A DNA stretch of 64,000 nucleotides from Bathymodiolus thermophilus thioautotrophic gill symbiont (GCF_003711265.1 NZ_CP024634.1:1984001-2048000), one strand, 5' to 3'; counted from the stretch's first letter, positions 1 through 9,232 are shown. Notes: a model not told the origin generated them from the letters alone. Made by a program: numbers and translations.

Positions 1-318
1 TGCATCGTCTTTTGGCACTTCACCCTTGGCATTTGGTGCGGTAATAGTGAGTTTTTTACTTGACCCTTCTTCTTTAAGTGCCACTTCAGAATCTTTTAAA
101 TAGTCAAAATTGGCTTCATCAATAAAGGCAATAAAACCCTTGTATTCAAATTTAGAATAAGCCTTGCTCAAGTCTTTAGAATAACAAAAGTTAAAGGTAA
201 CAGCGGCGGCAGGTGTACCCGCTTTTTCGATATCAACCTTGAGCCCCAAATCCTCTTCACCTTGTTGTGTGAATAAATCAGCCACATAAGTTTCAGCTTC
301 GTCAGTAATGTTAAACAT
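1..318 (-). CDS. nfuA: NfuA-type Fe-S biogenesis protein (5' part only)
   Basis: The N-terminal 106 residues are in the window; the rest lies beyond position 1. The ATG is at 318. The segment matches the degenerate A-type-carrier (HesB-like) N-domain of NfuA, ending in the typical LTITAPNAKGEVPKDDA stretch that precedes the C-terminal Nfu domain. NfuA is a cytoplasmic scaffold/carrier that accepts and delivers [4Fe-4S] clusters, and the cluster-binding CxxC of the Nfu domain would lie outside the window. The gene starts 16 bases after panC on the same strand, so the two are probably cotranscribed. The name rests on the N-domain alone; a stand-alone A-type carrier is less likely because only one Cys is present in the visible part. 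Confidence 0.75.
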   Translation of the reverse strand, partial: MFNITDEAETYVADLFTQQGEEDLGLKVDIEKAGTPAAAVTFNFCYSKDLSKAYSKFEYKGFIAFIDEANFDYLKDSEVALKEEGSSKKLTITAPNAKGEVPKDDA

Positions 319-334
319 AGTAATCCTTGGTAAA

Positions 335-1138
335 TTATTTGGTAAAAATTATATTGTCAAGCAAACGCGTTGATCCTAAAAACACCGCACATAATATCGC
401 AATTTTACTCGTATTATCAGTAATTTGTTTAAGTGTATTTGCATCCAACATTGCCAAATAATCCAATTCAAAGTCAGATTGCAATTGCTCGGTAGCGGAT
501 TTTATACCCAATTCCCCCCGTTGCAATTGACGCAGAATTTTATACAAATTTGGTGCAATCAAGCGCTCGTCCATATTCAAATACTGATTACGCGTACTCA
601 TTGCCAAGCCGTCTTCTTCCCTTACAATTACCCCTGTAATCACCTTAACGCCCGAAGTAAACCGCTTAATAATTTGCAATTGCTGATAATCTTTTTGCCC
701 GAATACAGCAACATCAGGACGCACAATTTCAAACAAACGACGCACCACCTGCAATACTCCGTAAAAAAAATGCGGACGCGTTTTGCCACACAAAGTTTCA
801 AACAAGTAGCGCTTTTCCTCAAACCCAGCCCGAGTAAAAACCACTTTATCAGGATAAATCACCTCAACATTAGGGACAAATGCACAATCTACTTGATGTT
901 TTTCCAGTAATTTCAAATCACTATCTAGCGTGCGTGGATAATCAGCAAAATCCTCATTTTCACCAAACTGTGTCGGATTCACAAAAATACTCACTACCAC
1001 CCTATCCGCATTCTCCCTCGCCAAATCAATCAACGACAAATGCCCTTGGTGCAATCCTCCCATCGTTGGCACAAAGGCAACCTTCTCGCCCTCGTTTCGC
1101 CACTTTTCCATGACATTTATATCGCTAATAATTTCCAT
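335..1138 (-). CDS. panC: Pantothenate synthetase
   Basis: This cytoplasmic enzyme joins pantoate and beta-alanine with ATP to make pantothenate, the last step before coenzyme A assembly. The 267-residue product is slightly shorter than the usual 280 or so. Visible motifs are PTMGGLHQGHL (residues 24-34, the HIGH-type nucleotide-binding motif with H30 and H33), FVNPTQFGENEDF, FGQKDYQQL and MSTRNQYL, all typical of the family. The ATG at 1138 has no clear Shine-Dalgarno sequence. The partner gene panB lies 13 kb away at 14267-15043 on the same strand, with a block of unrelated accessory genes between them, which suggests a split pan operon. Confidence 0.95.
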   Translation of the reverse strand: MEIISDINVMEKWRNEGEKVAFVPTMGGLHQGHLSLIDLARENADRVVVSIFVNPTQFGENEDFADYPRTLDSDLKLLEKHQVDCAFVPNVEVIYPDKVVFTRAGFEEKRYLFETLCGKTRPHFFYGVLQVVRRLFEIVRPDVAVFGQKDYQQLQIIKRFTSGVKVITGVIVREEDGLAMSTRNQYLNMDERLIAPNLYKILRQLQRGELGIKSATEQLQSDFELDYLAMLDANTLKQITDNTSKIAILCAVFLGSTRLLDNIIFTK

Positions 1139-1403
1139 AATTTTACAAAGATTGTGGTTTACTCGTATTTTTAAAAGAAGCAGTTGCTCGTCTAAATGTT
1201 ATTTTAAGGGGTTTATTGACAATATAAAACCTAAATTGAGAGACTCTTGCATTAAAAAATGTTCTAATTTCAACAAACACACTTAGATTGTTTACTAAAA
1301 AAACTTTGCAAAAAAATACACAGTCTCAATAAAAAAATCTTTACCTTTCATCTGCACCAATCCAACATAACTTATTGAACAATATCTGGCAAACTTAAGA
1401 CAC

Positions 1404-1432
1404 TTGACAAAATATCAGTAATACATTAATAT
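1404..1432 (+). promoter_or_regulatory. Sigma70-type promoter of the first fucolectin/RCC1-like gene
   Basis: TTGACA at 1404-1409, a 17-base spacer and TAATAT at 1427-1432. The sequence from here to the start codon is almost the same upstream of the paralogue (3566-3594), including GTTGTCAGTTAAA and AAGGAAAACAC before the ATG. Conservation between the duplicates supports the call. I see nothing else in the 1139-1461 gap. Confidence 0.75.
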
Positions 1433-1461
1433 AAAGTTGTCAGTTAAAAAAGGAAAACACA

Positions 1462-3198
1462 ATGAACTTAATGTCTATCAACAAAAATTTCAGTCGTACT
1501 TTGCTATTAATATCATCCCTCATCACCGTTACAGCCCACGCTGACAAGGATTCAAACTACAATAATTTGGCCTTCGGCAAACATGCTACTCAATCCAGCG
1601 ACTATTCTGCCACATCGTACCATGCCACAAATGCAGTTAACGGCAGAACCGAGGGTAAACACTGGCGGAACAATATCACTGTCACCAAAAAAGAACAAGG
1701 TGCCTGGTGGAAAGTTGATTTGGGCAATGAACAAAATATCAAGCAAATCATCATCTACAACCGTACCGATTGTTGCTCGGACAGACTAAAAAACTACCAA
1801 GTCAGTGTTTCTACCAAAAAAGACTTTAGTATGATCACTTACCAACAAGACTTTCATGTTACGCCTGGCCCCAAACAAACCATTGAATTTGGCGCACAAG
1901 GAAAACAAGGTCGATATGTTAAAATTCAACTACTTGACGAGAACTTTCTATCCCTATCAGAAGTCCAAGTAATGGGAGGTAAATTTTGTAGTGCAAAAGC
2001 AGAAAATTGGCGTATTGCTGAAACAAATTACTCTAATGTTTATAATGATTTTGGTGGGCGTTGGAATGCACCAAATTACCCCAGTAGTGGCGCCTTTGCC
2101 GCCCTTAAAGCTGATGGTTCAATCATGACTTGGGGTTCAACCAAAATCTGGGGTAGTACAGCAAATAAGCGCGCACCTAAGGACAACGGTTATATTAAGA
2201 TTTATTCGGCTGCCAATGCTTTTGCCGCTCTTAAAGCTGATGGTTCAATCACGGATTGGGGTGACAGAACTTATGTAAGAAAAAGGGCACCCACTGATAA
2301 TGGCTATACCAAGATCTATTCAACTCATGACGCTTTTGCTGCCCTTAAAACTGATGGTTCAATCACGACTTGGGGCGACACAAGGATTGGAGGTAAAAAT
2401 GCACCCACCGACAAGAACTACATCAGGATCTATTCAAATTATGGCGCTTTTGCTGCCCTTAAAGCTGATGGTTCAATCACGGCTTGGGGTAGTCCATATC
2501 ATGGAGGCATAAAAGCACCTGATGACAAGAACTATACCAAGATTTATTCAAATGCGTACGCCTTTGCTGCCCTTAAAGCTGATGGCTCAATCACGGCTTG
2601 GGGCGACCCAGAGAAAGGGGGTGAAGGAGCACCTAAAGGCAATGATTATGTTAAGATTTACTCAACTAATAGCGCTTTTGCTGCCCTTAAAGCTGACAGT
2701 TCAATCGTAACTTGGGGCGACTCAGATGCTGGAGGCACAAACGCACCTACTGACGATGGCTATACCGAGATTTATTCAAATAATCGAGCATTTGCCGCCC
2801 TTAAAACCGATGGCTCAATCTCAGCTTGGGGTAAAAAAATCTTTGGCGGTAATAATGCACCTAAAGATAGCGGTTATACCAAGATTTATTCAACTTACAA
2901 TTCTTTTGCCGCTATTAAAACCGATGGCTCAATCTCAGCTTGGGGTAGCAGACCCGATGGTGGTAGGGGTGCACCTAAAGATAGCGGTTACACCAAGATT
3001 TATTCAAATTTTAGTGCCTTTGCCGCCCTTAAGGCTAATGGCTCAATCAGGGTTTGGGGTCAAGCAACTCATGGAGGTCGAGGTGCACCTGAAGATAGAG
3101 GTTATACCAAGATTTATTCAAATTTTAGTGCCTTTACCGCCGTTAAAGCCGATGGCTCAATTACGGTTTGGGGTTATAAGGTTAAATTACCTGATTAA
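1462..3198 (+). CDS. Secreted fucolectin-domain protein with RCC1-like repeats (paralogue 1)
   Basis: The 578-residue protein starts with a Sec signal peptide (about residues 1-27, ending AHA). Next is an F5/8 type C domain of the eel-fucolectin/tachylectin-4 type (about 35-172) with the fingerprint NRTDCCSDRL: an Arg, a vicinal Cys pair and a second Arg at the spacing used for fucose binding in Anguilla agglutinin. The rest is ten repeats of about 40 residues with the core FAALKADGSITAWG followed by a Gly-rich loop, APxDxGY and KIYS, resembling RCC1-type beta-propeller blades. ATG 1462 follows AAGGA. The start, promoter and architecture are shared with the next gene. A role in binding host or environmental glycans is inferred; the propeller's partner is unknown. 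Confidence 0.8.
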   Translation: MNLMSINKNFSRTLLLISSLITVTAHADKDSNYNNLAFGKHATQSSDYSATSYHATNAVNGRTEGKHWRNNITVTKKEQGAWWKVDLGNEQNIKQIIIYNRTDCCSDRLKNYQVSVSTKKDFSMITYQQDFHVTPGPKQTIEFGAQGKQGRYVKIQLLDENFLSLSEVQVMGGKFCSAKAENWRIAETNYSNVYNDFGGRWNAPNYPSSGAFAALKADGSIMTWGSTKIWGSTANKRAPKDNGYIKIYSAANAFAALKADGSITDWGDRTYVRKRAPTDNGYTKIYSTHDAFAALKTDGSITTWGDTRIGGKNAPTDKNYIRIYSNYGAFAALKADGSITAWGSPYHGGIKAPDDKNYTKIYSNAYAFAALKADGSITAWGDPEKGGEGAPKGNDYVKIYSTNSAFAALKADSSIVTWGDSDAGGTNAPTDDGYTEIYSNNRAFAALKTDGSISAWGKKIFGGNNAPKDSGYTKIYSTYNSFAAIKTDGSISAWGSRPDGGRGAPKDSGYTKIYSNFSAFAALKANGSIRVWGQATHGGRGAPEDRGYTKIYSNFSAFTAVKADGSITVWGYKVKLPD

Positions 3199-3264
3199 CA
3201 TTCTATATGTTTTTAGATTGACGGATTAAAAATAAAACAATATTTTTTAACTTCAGCAAACAAC

Positions 3265-3303
3265 CCAAGTTTTTTTTACTTGGTTTTTTACTTGGTTTTT
3301 TTT
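3265..3303 (+). terminator. Rho-independent terminator with a duplicated 3' arm
   Basis: CCAAGT (3265-3270), seven T, ACTTGG (3278-3283), six T, a second ACTTGG (3290-3295) and a long T run. Either ACTTGG can pair with the 5' arm. It lies 66 bases after the stop of the upstream gene. The rest of the 3199-3623 gap holds only the next promoter. Confidence 0.65.
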
Positions 3304-3565
3304 GTTGTGTGACAACAAAAAAGTTAAAAAAAGTCTGTATCGCCATTTGTAAAAAATAAAATGCATAATACAATGAAACCTTTGTACTTATAATGTTGAA
3401 TTCAAGATAAACAATCATCAAGAGTCCACTTTTTTATCTATTTGACATTTTTTCCAGCAACACCCAGCAGTCCTCGCTTTAGATCTGACAAGACGGGCTG
3501 TATAAAAAATTACAAAATGAGTGGAAGTTGCGATTCATATCCAATGTCCGTCAAATTTAAAACAC

Positions 3566-3594
3566 TTGACAAAAACTCAATAATACACTATTAT
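3566..3594 (+). promoter_or_regulatory. Sigma70-type promoter of the second fucolectin/RCC1-like gene
   Basis: TTGACA at 3566-3571, a 17-base spacer and TATTAT at 3589-3594. The downstream leader is nearly identical to that of the paralogue at 1404-1461, so both copies are probably expressed under the same control. Confidence 0.75.
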
Positions 3595-3623
3595 AAAGTT
3601 GTCAGTTAAATAAGGAAAACACG

Positions 3624-5369
3624 ATGAACTTAATGCTTATCAACAAAAACCTCAGTCGCATTGTGTTACTAACAATGTCTCTCATTGCTGCTACAGTTCA
3701 CGCTGGTATTGATTTAGCCTACGGCAAACATGCTACTCAATCTAGCCAACACTTCTCTGCACATGGTCAGGCCGAAAATGCAGTTGACGGTAATACTGAC
3801 GGTAACTGGAGTGACAACAGTATCACCCACACTAACAATGAACAAGGCGCTTGGTGGCAAGTTGATTTAGGCAGTGAACAAAACATTAATCAAATCATCA
3901 TCTACAACCGCACCGATTGTTGTTCGAGCAGACTAAGCAACTACCAAGTTAGTATTTCTACTAAAGAAGACTTTAGCATTAACTCTTATCAACAAGACTT
4001 TCATACTGCACCTGACCCCAAGCAAATCATTAAATTAAACAAACGAGGTAGACAAGGTCGATATGTTAAAATTCAACTACTTGACAAGAACTTTCTATCT
4101 CTAGCAGAAGTTCAGGTTATGGGTGGCGATCTTTGTAGTGAGACAATAGAAAATTGGCGTTTTCCTGAAGTAGATTATTCTAGTGCTGGTAATGATTTTG
4201 GCGGAATTTCTAATGCGCCATTTCGCCCTAATAAAGGTGCCTTTGCTGTTCTTAAAGCTGATGGTTCAATTACAGCTTGGGGTCGCCCAAATGTAGGAGG
4301 TCGAGGTGCACCCACTGATGGTGGTTATGCTAAAATTTATTCAACCGCCAAAGCCTTTGCTGCCCTTAAAGCTGATGGTTCAATTACAGCTTGGGGTGAA
4401 CCAACTCATGGAGGTGAGGGCGCACCTAAGGGCAAGAGTTACACCAAAATTTTCTCAACTTATGGTGCCTTTGCCGCCCTTAAAGTTGATGGTACAATCA
4501 AAGTTTGGGGTAAATCAAACCAAGAATATGAAAATGCACCGCCCACCGATAGTGGTTATACCGACATTTCTTCTTCCAACTTCGCCTTTGCCGCCCTTAA
4601 AGCTAATGGCACAATCACGGCCTGGGGTGACACAGACTCTGGAGGTGGGCACGCACCCACCGACAGTGGCTACACCAAAATATATTCAAATGTTTTTGGT
4701 TTTGCCGCCCTTAGAATCAATGGCTCAATCGCAACTTGGGGTAACTTAGGGGGAGGAAACAAGTCTGCGCCTAGTGGCCACGACACTGGTTACATCAGAA
4801 TTTATTCAACCACTAGTAGCTTTGCCGCTATTAAAGCCGACGGCTCAATTACCGCTTGGGGTGGCTTAGGTGCTGGAGGCAAGGGCGCACCTAGTGACAA
4901 CGGTTATACCGAGATTTACTCAAATGATGCCGCCTTTGCCGCTCTTAAGGCTGATGGCTCAATCACAGCCTGGGGGCATCCAAATTATGGAGGCAAAGGC
5001 GCACCTGAAGGCAGTGGTTACACCAAAATTTATTCAACCAGATATGCTTTTGCTGCTATTAAGTCCGATGGCTCAATCACGGCATGGGGGAATCTAAATT
5101 ATGGAGGAAAAGGCGCACCTGAAGACAAAGGCTACACCAAGATTTTTTCAACTTATGGCACCTTTGCCGCCCTTAAAATTGGTGGCTCAATCACAGGCTG
5201 GGGTTGGAATTGGATTGATGCACCTGCTGGCGCTAAAAGTGCGCCCACTGACAATGGTTATATCAATATTTATTCAACTGAAGATGCCTTTGCCGCCATT
5301 AAAACCGATGGCTCAATGACGACTTGGGGTAATTTAGGCAAAGGAGGTGCAGGTGCACCCGCTGATTAA
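3624..5369 (+). CDS. Secreted fucolectin-domain protein with RCC1-like repeats (paralogue 2)
   Basis: A 581-residue tandem paralogue of the preceding gene with the same plan: Sec signal peptide (about 1-27), a fucolectin-type F5/8 C domain (about 30-165) with NRTDCCSSRL, then ten RCC1-like repeats built on FAALKADGSITAWG. The signal peptide and lectin domain are close to those of paralogue 1, while the loops between repeat cores differ more (extra residues in repeats 3, 5 and 9). Several repeats have diverged cores (for example FAALRINGSIATWG), which suggests the propeller surface varies while the lectin is kept. ATG 3624 follows AAGGA. It is probably a secreted or surface-bound glycan-binding protein; no enzyme motif is visible. 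Confidence 0.8.
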   Translation: MNLMLINKNLSRIVLLTMSLIAATVHAGIDLAYGKHATQSSQHFSAHGQAENAVDGNTDGNWSDNSITHTNNEQGAWWQVDLGSEQNINQIIIYNRTDCCSSRLSNYQVSISTKEDFSINSYQQDFHTAPDPKQIIKLNKRGRQGRYVKIQLLDKNFLSLAEVQVMGGDLCSETIENWRFPEVDYSSAGNDFGGISNAPFRPNKGAFAVLKADGSITAWGRPNVGGRGAPTDGGYAKIYSTAKAFAALKADGSITAWGEPTHGGEGAPKGKSYTKIFSTYGAFAALKVDGTIKVWGKSNQEYENAPPTDSGYTDISSSNFAFAALKANGTITAWGDTDSGGGHAPTDSGYTKIYSNVFGFAALRINGSIATWGNLGGGNKSAPSGHDTGYIRIYSTTSSFAAIKADGSITAWGGLGAGGKGAPSDNGYTEIYSNDAAFAALKADGSITAWGHPNYGGKGAPEGSGYTKIYSTRYAFAAIKSDGSITAWGNLNYGGKGAPEDKGYTKIFSTYGTFAALKIGGSITGWGWNWIDAPAGAKSAPTDNGYINIYSTEDAFAAIKTDGSMTTWGNLGKGGAGAPAD

Positions 5370-5387
5370 TTATACTGACAGCTTCCA

Positions 5388-5422
5388 ATTTATATCATTT
5401 TATTTTTAAAAGTGATATAAAT
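5388..5422 (+). terminator. Stem-loop after the second fucolectin/RCC1-like gene
   Basis: ATTTATATCATTTT and AAAAGTGATATAAAT form a long AT-rich stem with one bulged base, 18 bases after the stop. There is no T run, so it may serve as a 3' mRNA-stabilising hairpin and not a true terminator. Confidence 0.45.
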
Positions 5423-5649
5423 CCACCTAGCCTAGTAAGATCTAAGAAAGTTGAAAATATGAATCTTTCTAATCCGTTCATATTTATACAGTTGGTGACT
5501 AAATGCACAGTTGAAGACTGCTATCATTTTCAAAAATAAAATGAATAATATAGTGCTTAATACTTGGGGTGAGAATGGGGAACATGACATAAGTCAATTA
5601 ACATCTTATGCTTTAGGCATTTAAGCAAATATTTGACTATATGTGGACG

Positions 5650-5673
5650 AAAAAAAACCACCCCAAAAGGTGG
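5650..5673 (-). terminator. Rho-independent terminator of the Ig-like repeat gene
   Basis: Read on the minus strand: CCACC, a six-base loop, GGTGG and then eight T. It lies about 137 bases downstream of the stop at 5810. On the plus strand only a weak T run follows, so it works mainly for the minus-strand gene. Confidence 0.65.
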
Positions 5674-5809
5674 CTTTATGCTATTTCAAAATAAATAATA
5701 TGGTGCTTGCAATCACCCAAATATTAACAGTATCAACTATGCTATTAGGGTTGTAAAAATCTCCTGTTTATTTGAAAACACCCTTCATTTTACTTGCGAA
5801 AAACAGCCC

Positions 5810-7543
5810 CTACAACACACCAAAGGCATTTAGAGAAAGCGACTCCACATTATCGAAAAAATGATGGGAGTAAGCCCCTGGCTCTATAAAATAATGGGAG
5901 TAAGCCCCTGACCCTATAAAATGATGGGAGTAAGCCTCTGGCTCTATATTGAAATAATCGGGTTTTCCCATAAATATATGATTAATAAGGTCAGCATCAA
6001 CCTTGTCAATGGGAGCCGTATGGTCACTATTTTTTTCATGACTCTTGCTAGTATCAATTGTTGAATAATTAACCATGCTTGCAAAAGGATATTGGGTAAA
6101 AAATGCATGACCTTCTGTATCAGTAATACCAGCCATTAAAGCGTTTGTGAGAGGTGTTCCATTCACTACTAAAGCACCATTGTCACCCGGTGCAACCGTG
6201 TAAGTTAATGTTCTAGAATTTTCACCATCAATACCACGCCAAACAGCGTCAACCGCTACACCGCCAACAGTAAAAATGCTATCTGTAAGACCAGAGGTTA
6301 AACCTTTAACTGCTTCATTAAAGCCAATAACCACGATAACAGTATCACCAGTATGGAGGTCATCACCTGTACGCTCCATAGACAGTTTTGTTAATTGCAG
6401 GTCATTATCAGCAGTGTTAATTGTTGAATAATTAGCCATGTCTGCAAAAGGATATTGGCTAAAAAATGTATTACCTTCTGTATCGGTAACACCAGCCATT
6501 AAAGCATCTGTGAGAGAGGTTCCGTTCACTGCTAGAATACCATTGTCGCCCGATGCAACCGTATAAGTCAATGTTCTAGAATTTCCGCCATCAATACCAC
6601 TCCAAACAGCGTCAACCGCTACACCGCCAACAGTAAAAATGTTATCTGCATGACTAGAGGTTAGCCCTTTAACTGCTTCATTAAAGTCAATAGTCAAGGT
6701 AACAATGTCGCCAACACTGGTACCCTCGCCTGTATGCTCCATACGCAGTTTTGTGAATCTTAGGTCGTCACTAACAGTGTTAATTGTTGAATAATTAGCC
6801 ATGTCTGCAAAAGGATATTGGCTAAAAAATGCATTACCTTCTGTATCGGTAACACCAGCCATTAAAGCATCTGTAAGAGAGGTTCCGTTCACTGCTAGAA
6901 TACCATTGTCGCCCGATGCAACCGTATAAGTCAATGTTCTAGAATTTCCGCCATCAATACCACTCCAAACAGCGTCAACCGCTACACCGCCAACAGTAAA
7001 AATGTTATCTGCATGACTAGAGGTTAGCCCTTTAACTGCTTCATTAAAGTCAATAGTCAAGGTAACAATGTCGCCAATACTGGTGCCCTCGCCTGTATGC
7101 TCCATACGCAGTTTTGTGAATTCCAGGTCATTGCTGACAGTGCTAATGACTGAATGATTAACCATGCTTGCAAAAGGATATTCGGCAAAAAATGCATGAC
7201 CTTCTGTATCAGTAATACCAGCCATTAAAGCGTTTGTGAGGGGTGTTCCATTCACTACTAAAGCACCATTGTCACCCGGTGCAACCGTGTAAGTTAATGT
7301 TCTAGAATTTTCACCATCAATACCACGCCAAACAGCGTCAACCGCTACACCGCCAACAGTAAAAATGCTATCTGTAAGACTAGAGGTTAGTCCTTCAACT
7401 GCCCCATCAAAGTTGATAACCAAGGTAACGGTGTCACCAACATTGGTACCATTACCTACATGCTCCATAGACAGTTTTGTTAATTGCAGAGTTGAGTGAC
7501 TAACGACATCCTCTTCCTTAGTTTTATCATGTTTTGCTTTCAT
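5810..7543 (-). CDS. Ig-like repeat protein with four ~112-residue repeats in A-B-B-A order
   Basis: The start is set at ATG 7543 (577 residues) because GGAG sits six bases upstream; an in-frame TTG at 7555 overlaps that ribosome binding site. No signal peptide is visible; the N-terminus is charged (KAKHDKTKEED). Four repeats follow, each running from L(T/R)FTKLRMEH through GDTVTL, IDFNEAVKGL, FTVGGVAVDAVW and RTLTYTV to ALMAGVTDTEG, which resembles a bacterial Ig-like beta sandwich. The outer repeats resemble each other (DAVWRGIDGENSR) and the inner two are nearly identical to each other (DAVWSGIDGGNSR). The C-terminus carries three copies of a short GAYSHHFI-like motif. The function is unknown; an adhesin or extracellular matrix protein secreted without a Sec signal is possible. 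Confidence 0.7.
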   Translation of the reverse strand: MKAKHDKTKEEDVVSHSTLQLTKLSMEHVGNGTNVGDTVTLVINFDGAVEGLTSSLTDSIFTVGGVAVDAVWRGIDGENSRTLTYTVAPGDNGALVVNGTPLTNALMAGITDTEGHAFFAEYPFASMVNHSVISTVSNDLEFTKLRMEHTGEGTSIGDIVTLTIDFNEAVKGLTSSHADNIFTVGGVAVDAVWSGIDGGNSRTLTYTVASGDNGILAVNGTSLTDALMAGVTDTEGNAFFSQYPFADMANYSTINTVSDDLRFTKLRMEHTGEGTSVGDIVTLTIDFNEAVKGLTSSHADNIFTVGGVAVDAVWSGIDGGNSRTLTYTVASGDNGILAVNGTSLTDALMAGVTDTEGNTFFSQYPFADMANYSTINTADNDLQLTKLSMERTGDDLHTGDTVIVVIGFNEAVKGLTSGLTDSIFTVGGVAVDAVWRGIDGENSRTLTYTVAPGDNGALVVNGTPLTNALMAGITDTEGHAFFTQYPFASMVNYSTIDTSKSHEKNSDHTAPIDKVDADLINHIFMGKPDYFNIEPEAYSHHFIGSGAYSHYFIEPGAYSHHFFDNVESLSLNAFGVL

Positions 7544-8169
7544 TGTATTCTCCAAATTGTTATATTTTTTTAAAACAAATCAAGATCATTTTTAACGCAT
7601 AAACTCTTCTTACAAAGAAACGCAAACACTTAAAAATCAATCTTTACTTTTACAGAAATGCCATTCAACAAAGAGTAGAACTAGATTTAAAAAACTGCTA
7701 AGTTGGTAAGATAAACCCTTGATTAATCAGGCCTATATAGACACTAAAGAATTTAATTATACCTCAATTTATTTTTCTAAATAACGCTATTATCAATAAA
7801 AATATTGTGTTAATCAAACGCCTAAATTTAGACGATAATTTTGTTTATAAAAATAAACTAAAATCCAGAAATGGCTTGTAATTCCCCTCTTTCCATCCCG
7901 CTAAAAACATTATTTATTACCCTTATTTCATTAAAAACTCAACCACAACATACACGCATATTTTGGGTGCAATTACAGTGATGATAATTTTTAATTCTAT
8001 TGGATTTTATTTGCTTTATGCTTTCAAAAAAAGGATGGGTTGCAAACCTCTGTCTATGGCGGTTGCATGTATTCCGAAACAAAGACTAGGATCGAAAGCA
8101 ACCTATTCAAATCTAATCGCCTCAATTGCTTGACTGTATGGCAAATCATATACAATTTAATCAACACCA
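7544..8169. other. Gap with no supported gene
   Basis: About 626 AT-rich bases between two minus-strand genes. The only open frame of note is a 50-codon plus-strand ORF at 7981-8133 without a recognisable product or ribosome binding site. The promoter of the Ig-like repeat gene must lie here, but I cannot place it with confidence. Confidence 0.5.
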
Positions 8170-8955
8170 TTATTCATCTCGAAGATCTAAAACAACCAGT
8201 GAATTAAACTCTTTAAGTTCATCTTTAAAACTCTCTTTATATTCTTGAGTTTTAAAATGCCCACTCTCCAAGAAACGAGTCACATACGGAGGGATATTAT
8301 TGGTTTCATACTTACCCAGTTCTTCAGTGTCACTGTCCTTATTGTAATAAAACTTTATATATTCATAGAATGACAGAACTGATGGCTTTCCTTCATGTAT
8401 TAAACAACACGCCATACAGTGCAATGGTTTTGATTTTGACAATATATCATCAGCCTCCACTTTGGTTTTTCCATTTTTAATATAGCTGTCAAAAAGAACT
8501 TGAGCCGATGCAATGAACACACCTTGTTTCTTTGCTGATTTTGGGCAAATTACTTTTTGAGTTTTTGTGGGTGCACAATATAATGCATAGAATGGTATAA
8601 AATTATTTGCTTTTGCATCTTGAATTAACTTTTCAATTTGCCGCCCATGTTTATTTTCATAAGCTAAACGCTTATAATTACCCTTATCCTCACCCTCTAT
8701 AATTTTCTTTGCTTGTATTCTCATGCCAATAGAAAATTTATTACCTATTACCCACCACTCCCAATCTGCTCCTGTAGTGCAACCCTCCTGCTTCCGTGTA
8801 AATTTTATATACTTCAACTTTGACTGTGGAAAGTCCGACAAGGTAAAAAGAAGCCAGTCTGTAATAGACTCCTCCCCAGTTGCTGCCTGCTTACCAAGCC
8901 ATTTATGTATAAATTCAGATGATTTTTTGAATTCTGAGCAATGTGTATTTGTCAT
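8170..8955 (-). CDS. DUF6615-like protein, candidate PD-(D/E)XK-type nuclease
   Basis: The start is taken at ATG 8955 (261 residues), which has AAGGAAAG eight bases upstream; the longer frame to 8988 begins at TTG without a site. Visible conserved blocks are EESITDWLL (E28, E29, D33), TGADWEWW (D64, E66) and RIQAKK (Q81, K83), followed by a helical segment and FIPFYALY. The E...D-x-E...QAK order is like a restriction-endonuclease fold and, from memory, like the DUF6615 family. A second half contains four Cys (two of them in HCMACC) but no clear zinc motif. It is followed on the same strand, across a repeat-filled gap, by nothing cotranscribed; upstream lies the exonuclease/RecQ/UvrD gene. A defence role together with that helicase is an inference. 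Confidence 0.55.
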   Translation of the reverse strand: MTNTHCSEFKKSSEFIHKWLGKQAATGEESITDWLLFTLSDFPQSKLKYIKFTRKQEGCTTGADWEWWVIGNKFSIGMRIQAKKIIEGEDKGNYKRLAYENKHGRQIEKLIQDAKANNFIPFYALYCAPTKTQKVICPKSAKKQGVFIASAQVLFDSYIKNGKTKVEADDILSKSKPLHCMACCLIHEGKPSVLSFYEYIKFYYNKDSDTEELGKYETNNIPPYVTRFLESGHFKTQEYKESFKDELKEFNSLVVLDLRDE

Positions 8956-9071
8956 CTTGCTTTCCTTAGTTATATTATTTTTTTGCAAAATATTAGATTA
9001 CTAATGCTAACAATTATTATAACAAAAATGTGGAAATTAACACAGAAAACCTTGGTGTGTACATTTACCTA

Positions 9072-9232
9072 GAGACCTTTGCTAAATATGGATGATTAGC
9101 AAAATTCAATTTTTGCCCACTTGGTAATTTTCTTAAACCTTGTCCTAGCGGGGCTAAGGCTGGGTTTAAGAAAATTACCAAGTGGGTGAAAAGTGGATTC
9201 TTAATGATTATTCATATTTATGCAAAGGTCTC
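9072..9232. repeat. GAGACC/GGTCTC inverted-repeat element, copy 1
   Basis: This 161-base element begins GAGACCTTTGC and ends GCAAAGGTCTC. It is close to a full palindrome: CCCACTTGGTAATTTTC in the left half pairs with GAAAATTACCAAGTGGG in the right half, around a centre of TCCTAGCGGGGC. It fills most of the gap between the DUF6615-like gene and the giant helicase. It has no coding capacity, which is MITE-like. A reverse-oriented, nearly full copy is at 39490-39651. Confidence 0.85.

Noticed and set aside
7981-8133. 50-codon plus-strand ORF in the gap before the DUF6615-like gene
   Set aside because: No family resemblance, no ribosome binding site, and the opposite strand looks equally protein-like; too short to support.
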